From assembly GCA_013388745.1 (NCBI GenBank), contig JACAER010000014.1:1-64000 (forward strand): a DNA stretch of 64,000 nt, given 5' to 3'. This stretch comes from Chloroflexota bacterium (GTDB taxonomy: Bacteria > Chloroflexota > Anaerolineae > Aggregatilineales > Phototrophicaceae). The position numbers and the translations under genes were made by a program. Within the stretch, counting starts at the first letter, position 1. Every line of letters begins with the position of its first letter. The notes beneath the pieces were generated by a model. It saw nothing but the letters and a program-made list of their open reading frames with translations. It was not told where the DNA came from and ran no database searches. This document shows, in pieces, positions 15,850 to 24,389 of this stretch.

Positions 15850-18800
15850 TCAGGGCGCGTCTACCACCGGGATATTGTCGATCGTACCCAGAACAACCAC
15901 TTCGCTGGCCGCGATCCAGCGTTCCTCGCCGCTCAGACTGCCGATTTTGTACCAGTCGCCGTCACGGGATTGGCCGACGACGTAAAAAACCTCGAAGTTA
16001 GAAAGCGTAGCCACCACATCGTAGCGGCTGCGGCTGGGGCCGTCGTACACATCGACATCGCCGCTGGGATTGACATAGGACAGGGCATAGCCGCTGATGT
16101 CGTCCACCTGTTCGAGACTGAGTTGATAATCGCCGGGCGTGCCGAAGTAGGCGCGCGCCACCAGCGTGTACGTCCCGTCGGCGGGCAAAACGGCGAACAG
16201 GAACGAATCCGCCAGCAGGCCGCTGTCGTCGTCGCTGCGGATAATGGTGTTGTCCGGGCCGTAAAGGACGAGATAGGTGTCGAAACCGCGCCCGCCGGCC
16301 ATGGCGATCGCCACCGCATCGCCTTCGCGGCCTTCAAACGTATACCAGTTGCCGCCCGTTTCTTCGGCTTCGGCTTCGAACACGTCGCCGTAGTTCAGTT
16401 CGCCGGCCAGCGGCGCGCTGCTCTCATCAACACGCAGTTCATAGTCGCCGCCGTCGTTATTGTCGGAAGAGCGCACCAGCACGACATACGTGTCGTCGGC
16501 GGGCACGAGGAAGGCCGAAAGCAGCGCGTCGTCGCCTTCGTTGTTGTTGTCGTTGAAGAACAGGAAACTGCCCGTGCTGTTATACAGGCTGAAGGCCGTA
16601 TCGAAATCGCGGCTGAAGGTTTCGATAGCGATCACATCGCCCGCGCGCGCGCTGAAGCCCCACAGCGCCACTTCGCCGCTGCTCAGGCGGGCTTCGGTGG
16701 TCACGCCCGGTCTGACTATGCCTTCGCCGCCGCTCAGGCTGAGCGTATACGTTCCGGTGTCCTGCTGCGTGCCGCGCACGTGGAGGCGGTACGTGCCGTC
16801 CTGCGGCAGCACGAGGGCTTCAAAGTTAAAGTAGGTATACTGCACCAGCACGCCATCGGGGGCGTACAGGTACATGATGTTGCTCAGGTCAAAATCTTCC
16901 GTAAAGAGCGTGATACGCACGATGTCGCCGGCGTCGGCCTGGAACGACCACCAGTCGCCGCCCACATCTTCGACTTCGTTATCTTCGACAGCGCCGACGC
17001 GCAGGCGGCCTTCATTGCTGATGTCGATGGTATCGATCAGCACTTCGTAATCGCCGTTGCTGCTGTCCGCGTTGATGACGACGACGGTATATGTGCCGTC
17101 TGCCGGCAGAATATAGGCGACGATGCTGGGCAAAAAGTCTTCACCGCTGCTGAAATCATAGGTCAGGCGTGTCCCGTCGGCATTGTACATTTCCAGCGTC
17201 ATCACGCTGAGATCGCGGCTGCGGACACTGACATTGACGACATCGCCTTCCTGCCCCTCGAATTCCCATGCCTCGCTGCTATCGGTTTCCAGGCTGCTCT
17301 CGCCGCTGTCGCCGTAGGACAGCGTATCACGCACGACAAAACCGCTGGCCGAAACCGCCGGCAGCCATTCCTCCTCATAGGGGAAGGTCTGCACAAAAAA
17401 CGAGGCGCTGTTGTCTTCGGTGTACAGGAAAAGGGTAATGCCGCTGGAGGTGATCGGCTCTGTGCCCGTATAGGTCAGCGTGACGATGGTGGTGCCGATG
17501 CCTTTGCTGATAAGCGCGGGTTCAAAGGTGTAGGAGACAAAATTGCCGTCGCGCTCGATGCTGGCGCCCATATACATCTGCGTATTGAAGCTTTCCACGA
17601 CGTTGTAATTCACGGTGATGAGACGCGCCGCGCCGTCGTTGATGACCTCGATGTTGTCGATTTCCAGCGTCGTGACTTCGACTGTAGGCGTGACCGACGG
17701 CGTATAGGTGGCCGTCGGCGTGGGCGTGTTGGTGGGCGTGGGTGTCGGCGTCCACAGCGTGGCCGTCGCCGTCATGTTTACAGCAACCTGTGTGGCTTCG
17801 CGGATCGCGTTCTGCTCGTTGATGTAATTAATGCCCAAAGCCCCGCCGCCGATCAGCGCCAACACAACAATCACGGCGATCACCCACAGCAGCGGATTAC
17901 GTCCGCCGCCGGATGGCCCCTGCCCGATAGGCGCAGTGGGGGGCGGCGCGGCGGGCGGCGGCGCCACAGGCGTCGAATCAGTAATCGTTTTTTCGTTGGG
18001 GCCGGCGGGCGTGTATTCCGGCAGCGGCGTGCCTGTAGGACGCGGCGCTGGCTTGGGCATGGGCTTCAGCTTGAACGTGAACATGCCCGACATTTTGCTA
18101 TCCACGCCCGTCACCGCACTTTCGAAGGCCTGCGCGAAGGCCGTGCAGGTCGGGAAGCGGTCTTCCGGCTTTTTAGCCAGCGCGCGCTCCAGCACCAGCC
18201 CGACCGCGGCGGGCGCGTCCGAACGCCAGGCGGTGATCGGCGTAGGCGCTTCGTTCACATGTTTATGCATCAGTGCAAAAGGCGTTTCGGCGTCGAAGGG
18301 CACGCGCCCGGTCAGCATGGCGTAGGCGATAATGCCGAGCGCATATTGATCGGCGTTGGGCGTTAGTTCTTCGCCGCGCCACTGTTCCGGTGGCATATAA
18401 ACCGGTGTCCCCATCGACATGCCGGTCGCCGTCAGGATTGCGCCCCCGCCGGCAAGCAGCTTGGCGATGCCAAAATCGACCAGATAGGCATTGCCATGAT
18501 TGTCGAACATGATGTTGCTGGGCTTGATGTCGCGGTGAATCACGCCGTGGGCGTGGGCGTAATCCAGCGCGCTGCCGATTTGCTTAAGCAGCGTCGTGAT
18601 TTCTTCGAACGACGGCAGCGGCAGCCCGGCTTCTTCGCGCTGCGCCAGCCGTTCGGCCAGCGTGCCGCCTGGCAGCAGCCGCATCACCACAAAACTCACG
18701 CCGCGCTGCGTGCCATAATCGACAATCGGCACGATATGCGGGTGTTCGAGCGCGGCGGCGGTTTCGGCCTCGCGCGTGAAGCGTTCGATGTAGCCCGGCT

Positions 18801-18954
18801 GCTGCGCCAACTGCGCCGGCAGCACCTTCACCGCCACTTCGCGCTTGAGCGTCGTCTGGTAGCCGCGATACACCGCGCCCATGCCGCCCGCCCCCAGCAG
18901 CTCGCGCAGTTCATATTGCCCCAGCGTTTGCCCGACAAGATTTTCAAAAGCCAT
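15850..18954 (-). CDS. Transmembrane Ser/Thr protein kinase with PPC-like and SH3-like extracellular domains
   Basis: 1034 residues. The PknB-type kinase domain covers about 12-275: Gly loop LLGAGGMGAVYRG, Lys43 in VAVKVL, HRDIKPSN with Asp142, DFG at 160-162 and MPPEQW. A Pro-rich juxtamembrane segment leads to one membrane helix (about 354-376), then a Thr/Pro linker (TPTPTPTNTPTPTAT), a beta domain, and four to five repeats of the PPC (bacterial pre-peptidase C-terminal) type, marked by LPADGTYTVVV, LPQDGTYRLHV, VPADDTYVVLV and LPADGTYTLVA. The end resembles an SH3b module (YDGPSRSRYDVVATL...GDWYKIGSLSGEERWI). It probably senses envelope or extracellular ligands and phosphorylates cytoplasmic targets. 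Confidence 0.93.
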   Translation of the reverse strand: MAFENLVGQTLGQYELRELLGAGGMGAVYRGYQTTLKREVAVKVLPAQLAQQPGYIERFTREAETAAALEHPHIVPIVDYGTQRGVSFVVMRLLPGGTLAERLAQREEAGLPLPSFEEITTLLKQIGSALDYAHAHGVIHRDIKPSNIMFDNHGNAYLVDFGIAKLLAGGGAILTATGMSMGTPVYMPPEQWRGEELTPNADQYALGIIAYAMLTGRVPFDAETPFALMHKHVNEAPTPITAWRSDAPAAVGLVLERALAKKPEDRFPTCTAFAQAFESAVTGVDSKMSGMFTFKLKPMPKPAPRPTGTPLPEYTPAGPNEKTITDSTPVAPPPAAPPPTAPIGQGPSGGGRNPLLWVIAVIVVLALIGGGALGINYINEQNAIREATQVAVNMTATATLWTPTPTPTNTPTPTATYTPSVTPTVEVTTLEIDNIEVINDGAARLITVNYNVVESFNTQMYMGASIERDGNFVSYTFEPALISKGIGTTIVTLTYTGTEPITSSGITLFLYTEDNSASFFVQTFPYEEEWLPAVSASGFVVRDTLSYGDSGESSLETDSSEAWEFEGQEGDVVNVSVRSRDLSVMTLEMYNADGTRLTYDFSSGEDFLPSIVAYILPADGTYTVVVINADSSNGDYEVLIDTIDISNEGRLRVGAVEDNEVEDVGGDWWSFQADAGDIVRITLFTEDFDLSNIMYLYAPDGVLVQYTYFNFEALVLPQDGTYRLHVRGTQQDTGTYTLSLSGGEGIVRPGVTTEARLSSGEVALWGFSARAGDVIAIETFSRDFDTAFSLYNSTGSFLFFNDNNNEGDDALLSAFLVPADDTYVVLVRSSDNNDGGDYELRVDESSAPLAGELNYGDVFEAEAEETGGNWYTFEGREGDAVAIAMAGGRGFDTYLVLYGPDNTIIRSDDDSGLLADSFLFAVLPADGTYTLVARAYFGTPGDYQLSLEQVDDISGYALSYVNPSGDVDVYDGPSRSRYDVVATLSNFEVFYVVGQSRDGDWYKIGSLSGEERWIAASEVVVLGTIDNIPVVDAP

Positions 18955-18995
18955 AACGCAGCCCTGCCGTTTTGATCGTTCTCAAGTGCGCTACG

Positions 18996-19024
18996 AGTAT
19001 AGTGCTGGCAGGCACAGCGGTCAA
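18996..19024 (-). promoter_or_regulatory. Strong promoter of the Ser/Thr kinase gene
   Basis: On the minus strand TTGACC (19024 to 19019) and TATACT (19001 to 18996) each match consensus at five of six positions and are 17 bases apart. The expected transcript starts near 18989, about 35 bases before the kinase ATG. Confidence 0.75.
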
Positions 19025-19134
19025 AGTTTCAGACGCAAATTTAACCTGCGATCTGATACCAGGGGTACGGCGCTGAGGCTGAGCAAACGCGCGCCGCCCG
19101 GCCGCACCGCTTGGATTGCGAGGAGAATTGGCCT

Positions 19135-20376
19135 CTAATACGTCGCCATCGCCGGGTCGATCTCGCGCGCCCAGGCCAGAATCCCCCCGCTCAGGTTGCT
19201 CAGATGCGTCCCCTGATAGCCGACTTCCTGAAGCATACGGATCACGTCGGCGCTGCGCACGCCCGAACGGCAGTGAACGATGATCTCGGCGTCCTGCGGA
19301 ATCTGCGCCAGCACGGTTTCCTCGTGCAGCTTGCGCCCTGCCAGCACCGCGTTTTTCGCCATCTGGATGTCGCCCTTGGGGATGCGCAGCGTGCCCTCCA
19401 GCGCGCTGATCTGCCATTCGTGCGGCTCGCGCACATCCAGAATCAGCGGCTTTTCCCCCGCGTCCAGCCGCGCTTTCAGCTCGCGTACTGTGACTGTTTT
19501 CATGGGTTGACTTCCGTTCGAGGTTTCTGCGTGGAACGTGCTGCGATCATGCGCCGGCACGCCGCAAAACTGTTCGTAGTCGATCAACTGTACCTCCTCG
19601 GCGGGCACACCGCACACCGGGCAGGCCGGATTTTTGCGCACTTTGATCGTCGTAAAGCTCATTTCCAGCGCGTCGTACAACAGCATTTTGCCGATCATCG
19701 GCTCGCCAATGCCCAGAATGAGCTTCAGCGCCTCCGTCGCCTGTAACGTGCCTATCGTGCCCGGCAGAATCCCCAGCACGCCGCCTTCGGCGCACGAGGG
19801 CACCAGCCCCGGCGGCGGCGGTTCCGGGAACATACAGCGATAGCACGGCCCCTCTTTGGCGTAAAACACGCTCAACTGCCCCTCGAAGCGGAAAATACTA
19901 CCGTAGACATTGGGCTTGCCCAGCTTGACGCAGGCATCGTTGACCAGATAGCGCGTTGGGAAATTATCCGTGCCGTCGATAATCACAGCATACGGCGCGA
20001 ACAATTCCAGCGCGTTTTCCGAAGTCAGCGGAACATTGTACTTGTCGATCTGAAGATACGGGTTGATGTCGCGCATACGCTCAGCCGCGCTGTCCAGCTT
20101 AGGCTTGCCCACGCTGCTCTGCCCGTGAATCACCTGCCGCTGCAAGTTGGTTTCGTCCACCACATCATAATCCACCAGCCCGATACGCCCGATGCCCGCC
20201 GCCGCCAGATACAGCGCCAGCGGACTGCCCAGCCCGCCCGTGCCGATCAACAGCACGCTGGCCGCTTTCAGCCGCCGCTGTCCTTCGATACCCACCTCCG
20301 GCATGATGACATGCCGGCTGTAGCGTTTGATTTCCTCTTTCGAGAGGCTTTCCAGATGATTGATCAGCGCTTCCAT
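19135..20376 (-). CDS. moeZ: MoeB/ThiF adenylyltransferase fused to rhodanese (sulfur-carrier activation)
   Basis: 413 residues. The N-terminal E1-like domain (about 15-265) has the ATP-binding GTGGLGSPLALYLA, VDYDVVDETNLQRQVIH, the DGTDNFPTRYLVND block, a CYRCMF zinc pair, and a second CPVCGV pair. A linker leads to a C-terminal rhodanese domain (about 295-410) with active-site loop HCRSGVRS. Such fusions adenylate the C-terminal Gly of a ubiquitin-like carrier and pass on persulfide sulfur to form a thiocarboxylate. In this operon the likely substrate is the 89-residue carrier at 21321, giving a HcyF-like role in homocysteine synthesis; a shared role in molybdopterin synthesis cannot be excluded. 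Confidence 0.92.
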   Translation of the reverse strand: MEALINHLESLSKEEIKRYSRHVIMPEVGIEGQRRLKAASVLLIGTGGLGSPLALYLAAAGIGRIGLVDYDVVDETNLQRQVIHGQSSVGKPKLDSAAERMRDINPYLQIDKYNVPLTSENALELFAPYAVIIDGTDNFPTRYLVNDACVKLGKPNVYGSIFRFEGQLSVFYAKEGPCYRCMFPEPPPPGLVPSCAEGGVLGILPGTIGTLQATEALKLILGIGEPMIGKMLLYDALEMSFTTIKVRKNPACPVCGVPAEEVQLIDYEQFCGVPAHDRSTFHAETSNGSQPMKTVTVRELKARLDAGEKPLILDVREPHEWQISALEGTLRIPKGDIQMAKNAVLAGRKLHEETVLAQIPQDAEIIVHCRSGVRSADVIRMLQEVGYQGTHLSNLSGGILAWAREIDPAMATY

Positions 20377-20404
20377 GCTTTTCCCTTACTGTAAAAGAGG
20401 TTTC

Positions 20405-20821
20405 CTACGCGCTCAGTTCGTTGAGCGCCGTGATCTGGCGCTTGAGCTTGTCCAGTGGGGCGACGCCGTAATTCACATCGCGCGTGCGCCCGGCGCTGTC
20501 CAGGATAAACGTCGTCGGCACAGACAGCACGCCCCAGCGTTGGGCAGCGGCCGGGTCGAGCGTGGCGTCGATCTTCACCACCTGCACGCCCAGTTCGCGC
20601 TCCACCACCGCCAGCGCCGGACGCTGTACCGTCTGGCAGGGGACACACTGCGGCGTCGTAAAGTAGATGATGGCCGGCGTCCCGCTTTTGACGTGCGCCA
20701 ACACCGGATCGCGCAGAATATGCAGTTCGGTGGTATGGCGAATCTGGCGGCGTTTGCTATAAGCGTATACGAGGTAGCCCAGCGCAAACAGCAGCGCCAC
20801 CAGCAGCAAACGTTCGATCAT
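20405..20821 (-). CDS. Membrane-anchored thioredoxin
   Basis: 138 residues. An N-terminal hydrophobic helix (MIERLLLVALLFALGYLVYAY) is followed by a basic stretch (SKRRQIR) and a thioredoxin domain with the active site CVPC in IIYFTTPQCVPCQTVQ and the cis-Pro loop LSVPTTFIL. The charge pattern is ambiguous: basic residues after the helix favour the thioredoxin facing the cytoplasm. The start overlaps the DUF4395 gene by four bases (ATGA), so the pair is translationally coupled. Within this sulfur operon it may reduce persulfide intermediates or the CxxC of DUF4395; this is inference. Confidence 0.9.
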   Translation of the reverse strand: MIERLLLVALLFALGYLVYAYSKRRQIRHTTELHILRDPVLAHVKSGTPAIIYFTTPQCVPCQTVQRPALAVVERELGVQVVKIDATLDPAAAQRWGVLSVPTTFILDSAGRTRDVNYGVAPLDKLKRQITALNELSA

Positions 20822-21279
20822 GACGACTGCTCCTTGATCGGCGCCTGGTTAAAACCCGGCACGCCAAAACGATTCAACTGGTAGTACATCCAGCAGCCCA
20901 TGCAAAAATTCAGCCAGAAGTTGAGGTTCGCCAGCACCACCACCACGCCCACCAGCACCCACGCCAGCGCCGGCAGCCCCGCCAGCAGCGCCAGGGTCGC
21001 CGCCAGGTTAAACACGCCGCCCACCAGCATGGCGAAACGGTGCGGCTCTGGATTGTCTGCGATGACGTGCGGCTTGACCAGCCCGCTGGGGCGCACCACA
21101 TTTTTATAGAGCAGGGCATACGGCGCGTAGGCGCTGCCCGTCGCGCCCATAAGCTGCGCCAGCGCCACCAGCGCCACCAGCAGCGGGCTGTTGAAGACAA
21201 ACGCCAGAATCAGCAGAATAATCGTCGCGGCCATCCCGGTTTTTAAGCCGCTGTGATCGACTTGACGTACTTCAGCCAT
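20818..21279 (-). CDS. DUF4395 membrane protein
   Basis: 153 residues with about four membrane helices (TIILLILAFVF, LLVALVALAQLMG, FNLAATLALLAGL, VLVGVVVVLANLNFWLNF). This is the DUF4395 family, whose function is not established. The last helix ends in FCMGCWMYY, a CxxC pair that could exchange electrons or sulfur with the CVPC thioredoxin encoded directly downstream with a four-base overlap. The start follows GAGGG. Its conserved position between the sulfur carrier and thioredoxin suggests a redox or sulfur-handling role. Confidence 0.85.
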   Translation of the reverse strand: MAEVRQVDHSGLKTGMAATIILLILAFVFNSPLLVALVALAQLMGATGSAYAPYALLYKNVVRPSGLVKPHVIADNPEPHRFAMLVGGVFNLAATLALLAGLPALAWVLVGVVVVLANLNFWLNFCMGCWMYYQLNRFGVPGFNQAPIKEQSS

Positions 21280-21320
21280 GAGTCATCCCTCTTTTTCTCA
21301 ACTGCCTGGTCTGGTTAATG

Positions 21321-21590
21321 TTATCCGCCTGCAATGCTCGGAATAATGCGCAGGTTGGCGTCCGCCGCGATCGGCGTATCCAGCCCATCGAGGAAGCGCA
21401 CGTCTTCTTCGCCCAAAAACACGTTGACAAAAGTGCGCAGCTTGTCCTCTGCGAACAGGTGCGGGCGCAGTTCCGGGTACGTCGCCACCAGATCGGAAAG
21501 CGCCTCGCCCACCGTGCCCCCGCTGACCGTGACCGTGGCCTGATTGCCGGTGAAGGCCCGCAGCGGCGTCGGAATTTTGATGCTTGCCAT
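21321..21590 (-). CDS. Ubiquitin-like sulfur carrier protein (MoaD/ThiS fold)
   Basis: 89 residues with the beta-grasp layout of MoaD/ThiS proteins: MASIKIPTPLRAFTGNQATVTV, GTVGEALSDLVATYPELRPHLF, and VNVFLGEEDVRFLDGLDTPI. It ends exactly in Gly-Gly (IPSIAGG), the tail that an E1-like enzyme adenylates and converts to a thiocarboxylate, so no trimming is needed before activation. Flanked by tRNA-Cys and metX upstream and by DUF4395, thioredoxin and MoeB-rhodanese downstream, it best fits the homocysteine-forming carrier (HcyS-like) or the cysteine-forming CysO. The metX-metY context favours the former. GAGGAG precedes the start. Confidence 0.88.
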   Translation of the reverse strand: MASIKIPTPLRAFTGNQATVTVSGGTVGEALSDLVATYPELRPHLFAEDKLRTFVNVFLGEEDVRFLDGLDTPIAADANLRIIPSIAGG

Positions 21591-21624
21591 AACTACTCGT
21601 GCTCCTCAAATGCAGCTTACCAAG

Positions 21625-21696
21625 AGACGTGGACGGGAATCGAACCCGTGTATACGGTTTTGCAGACCGCAGCGTCAGCCACTCCGCCACCACGTC
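21625..21696 (-). tRNA. tRNA-Cys (anticodon GCA)
   Basis: 72 bases fold as a full cloverleaf: acceptor GACGTGG/CCACGTC (7 perfect pairs), a 3-bp D stem, anticodon stem GCGGT/ACCGT with loop CTGCAAA giving anticodon GCA, a 4-base variable loop, T stem ACGGG/CCCGT with loop TTCGATT, and discriminator base U73, which is a tRNA-Cys identity element. CCA is not encoded. Its first two bases are also the last two of the metX TGA stop codon, so the tRNA is cut out of the metX-carrier transcript and has no promoter space of its own. Confidence 0.96.
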
Positions 21697-22858
21697 ACAC
21701 GAGAACACCGTACTCATGACTCTTGCGTTCCAGATAGCCGCCCACCAGCCGCGTCATGCGCTCGACTTCCACCAGGAACGAATCGTGCCCGAAAAACGCC
21801 GGGACATGCTGATACTCCACATCCCGCGCCAAATGTTCCAGCGTTTGTACCAGTTCCAACGACTGTTCCGATGGATACAGCCAATCGCTGGAAAACGTTA
21901 CCACCAGAAAGGCGCACTGCGATTTCATCAGCGCCGCTTCCAGCGACCCATAATCTGCCGCGATGTCGTAGTAATCCAGCGCCTTAGTGATGTACAGATA
22001 GCTGTTGGCGTCGAAGCGCTGGACGAACTTCTCGCCCTGATACTTCAGGTAGCTTTCGACGGCGAAATCGACGTTGAAGTCATAACCGAGCGCCGGACGT
22101 TCTTGCAGCCGCCGCGCGAACTTGACCTCCAACGAGTGCTCGCTCATGTAAGTGATGTGGCCGATCATACGCGCCACAGACAGCCCCGCCGCCGGAATGC
22201 TCTTGCCGTAATAATCGCCGTTGCTCCAATTGGGGTCAGCGTAAATCGCCTGCCGCCCGATCTCGTTGAAGGCGATATTCTGCGGCGACGACCGCGGCGT
22301 GCTGGCGATAAACAGCGCGGTTTTCAGGCATTCCGGGAAGACCACCGCCCATTCCAGCGCCTGCATCCCGCCCATGCTGCCGCCCGCCACCGCCAACCAC
22401 TGCGCGATGCCCAGATAGCGCATCAGATGACGCTGCGCCTGAACCATATCGTGAACCGTCACCACCGGAAAACGCAGGCCGTAGGGCTTGCCATCTGGCG
22501 CCAGCGACGACGGCCCGGTGCTGCCCTGGCAGCCGCCGATCACGTTCGAGCAGACGACGAAGTACTTGCGCGTGTCGAACATTTTGCCCGGCCCCACCGC
22601 GTCATCCCACCAACCGGGCGCTTCCTCCGGGTTGTCGCTGTAGTAGCCTGCGACGTGCGAATCGCCCGAAAGCGCGTGGCAGATCAGAATCGCGTTGCTG
22701 TGGTCGGCGTTCAGCGTGCCGTAGGTCTCGTAAGCCAGTGTGAAGGCCGGCAGGCTTTGCCCGCTGCGCAGCGCTAGCGGCGTGTCAAAATGCGCGTACT
22801 GCCGTTTGACGATGCCGACGGAATTCGCTAACCGCGTGCCGTTGCTGTGTGTGACCAT
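21695..22858 (-). CDS. metX: Homoserine O-acetyltransferase
   Basis: 387 residues, alpha/beta-hydrolase fold. The nucleophile Ser161 lies in VAGGSMGGMQALEW; the Asp and His of the triad are in SSDWLYPSEQ and GHDSFLVE near the C-terminus. Upstream blocks LAYETYGTLN, CHALSGDSHVAGYY and GWWDDAVGPG are typical of MetX. It acetylates (or succinylates) homoserine, supplying the acceptor for MetY. The TGA stop overlaps the 5' end of tRNA-Cys by two bases. It lies 109 bases after metY and is clearly in the same operon. Confidence 0.95.
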   Translation of the reverse strand: MVTHSNGTRLANSVGIVKRQYAHFDTPLALRSGQSLPAFTLAYETYGTLNADHSNAILICHALSGDSHVAGYYSDNPEEAPGWWDDAVGPGKMFDTRKYFVVCSNVIGGCQGSTGPSSLAPDGKPYGLRFPVVTVHDMVQAQRHLMRYLGIAQWLAVAGGSMGGMQALEWAVVFPECLKTALFIASTPRSSPQNIAFNEIGRQAIYADPNWSNGDYYGKSIPAAGLSVARMIGHITYMSEHSLEVKFARRLQERPALGYDFNVDFAVESYLKYQGEKFVQRFDANSYLYITKALDYYDIAADYGSLEAALMKSQCAFLVVTFSSDWLYPSEQSLELVQTLEHLARDVEYQHVPAFFGHDSFLVEVERMTRLVGGYLERKSHEYGVLV

Positions 22859-22967
22859 AAACTCGCTTGCTGCTTATCCGTTCGATCTTGCGGCGGGAGC
22901 GGGACGGTTTATCGAACACGCCCGCCCCCTGTCACGCTGTACCTTGACGCTGCTCTCCCGCGCGCCC

Positions 22968-24287
22968 TTACTTGACGGCGACGGTCTTGGCGCCCTGCGC
23001 CACGGTTAACGCCTGATCGAGATCCCACAGGATGTCGTCAAGATCTTCGATGCCGATGGCGAGCCGCACGAAATCTGGCGTGACGCCTGTCGCCCGCTGT
23101 TCGTCTTCGCTCAACTGGCTGTGCGTCGTCGTGGCCGGGTGAATCGCCAGCGAGCGCGCATCGCCCACATTCGCCAGATGCGAGAAGACTTTCAGATTGT
23201 CGATAAAGGTGCGCCCGGCTTCGCGCCCGCCCTTAATGCCAAAGCCGATCACGGCGCCTGCGCCCTTCGGCAGATATTTCTGCGCGCGCGCATAGCTGCT
23301 GTGGCTCTTGAGGCCCGGATAATTGACCCATGCCACTGCCGGATGCTGTTCCAGATATTCGGCCACCGCCTGCGCGTTTTTGACATGTCGTTCCATACGC
23401 AGCGCCAGCGTTTCCAGCCCAATGATGTTCAGGAAGCTGTTGAACGGCGCCTGGCTGCCGCCGAAATCGCGCAGCCCAACTACGCGCGCCCGGATAATAA
23501 AGGCCGCTGCGCCCGCCACGTCCGCCAGCACCGCGCCGTGATAGGCCGGTTCCGGTTCCACGATACCGGCGTGCTTGCCGCTGGCCTTCCAGTCGAAATT
23601 GCCGCCATCGACGATCACGCCGCCGATGCTCAGGCCGTGCCCGCCGATCCATTTGGTGGTCGAATGCAGGCTGATGTTCACGCCCCACTTAAACGGTTGG
23701 AACAAATAGGGCGTGCCGAAGGTGTTGTCGATGACGACGGGCAGGCCGTGCGCCTTCGCCAGCGCCGCGATGCCTTCAAAGTCCGGGATTTCGAGTTTGG
23801 GGTTGCCGATGGTTTCGAGGTAAATCAGTTTCGTCTTGGGGGTAATCGCTTTTTCGTAATCTTTGACTTCTGTGCCTTGAACAAAGTGCGTAGTGATGGC
23901 CAGGCGGCGCAGACTTTGCGAGAACAAGGTGTATGTGCCGCCGTAAAGCGCCGCGGTCGATACGATGTCATCGCCGGCGTTCGCCAGCGAAAGCACCGTC
24001 AGCGTTTCGGCGAACTGGCCAGAGGCCGTCGCCAGCGCCGCGATGCCGCCTTCCAGTGCCGCGATACGCTGTTCGAACACATCATTAGTCGGATTCATGA
24101 TGCGCGTGTAGATGTTGCCCATCTCTTGCAGCGCAAACAAGGCCGCCGCGTGATCGGTATCGCGGAACTGATAAGAGGTCGTCTGGTAAATCGGCACCGC
24201 GCGCGAACCGGTCGTGGGGTCGGGTTTGTAGCCGGCGTGCAGCGCTAAGGTATGAAATTTGTGCGCGTGTCCGTTTTCGTTGGCCAT
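22968..24287 (-). CDS. metY: O-acetylhomoserine sulfhydrylase (PLP enzyme)
   Basis: 439 residues from the ATG at 24287 (MANENGHAHKFHTLALHAGY), preceded by AGGAG. The first conserved block is GSRAVPIYQTTSYQF; the PLP-binding Lys is in SLHSTTKWIGGHG, and GLETLALRMERH and SLAIHPATTTH are family blocks. The length is that of MetY rather than the shorter cystathionine gamma-synthase. It joins a sulfur donor to O-acetylhomoserine. Given the sulfur carrier, E1-like enzyme and JAMM protease in the same operon, the donor may be a protein thiocarboxylate rather than free sulfide, as shown for the Wolinella HcyS system. That mechanistic assignment is inference from context. Confidence 0.95.
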   Translation of the reverse strand: MANENGHAHKFHTLALHAGYKPDPTTGSRAVPIYQTTSYQFRDTDHAAALFALQEMGNIYTRIMNPTNDVFEQRIAALEGGIAALATASGQFAETLTVLSLANAGDDIVSTAALYGGTYTLFSQSLRRLAITTHFVQGTEVKDYEKAITPKTKLIYLETIGNPKLEIPDFEGIAALAKAHGLPVVIDNTFGTPYLFQPFKWGVNISLHSTTKWIGGHGLSIGGVIVDGGNFDWKASGKHAGIVEPEPAYHGAVLADVAGAAAFIIRARVVGLRDFGGSQAPFNSFLNIIGLETLALRMERHVKNAQAVAEYLEQHPAVAWVNYPGLKSHSSYARAQKYLPKGAGAVIGFGIKGGREAGRTFIDNLKVFSHLANVGDARSLAIHPATTTHSQLSEDEQRATGVTPDFVRLAIGIEDLDDILWDLDQALTVAQGAKTVAVK

Positions 24288-24389
24288 GATCGTGTTTTTC
24301 TCCTGATACCTGCTTGGTTGTGACGGGTGTTGTGTCTTTGCGAAAAAACTAAAGACCCTCAAAATAACATTTTTCCCAATAGAGATTCT

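Noticed and set aside
15970..18366. 798-residue plus-strand ORF
   Set aside because: Antisense to the well-supported Ser/Thr kinase gene.
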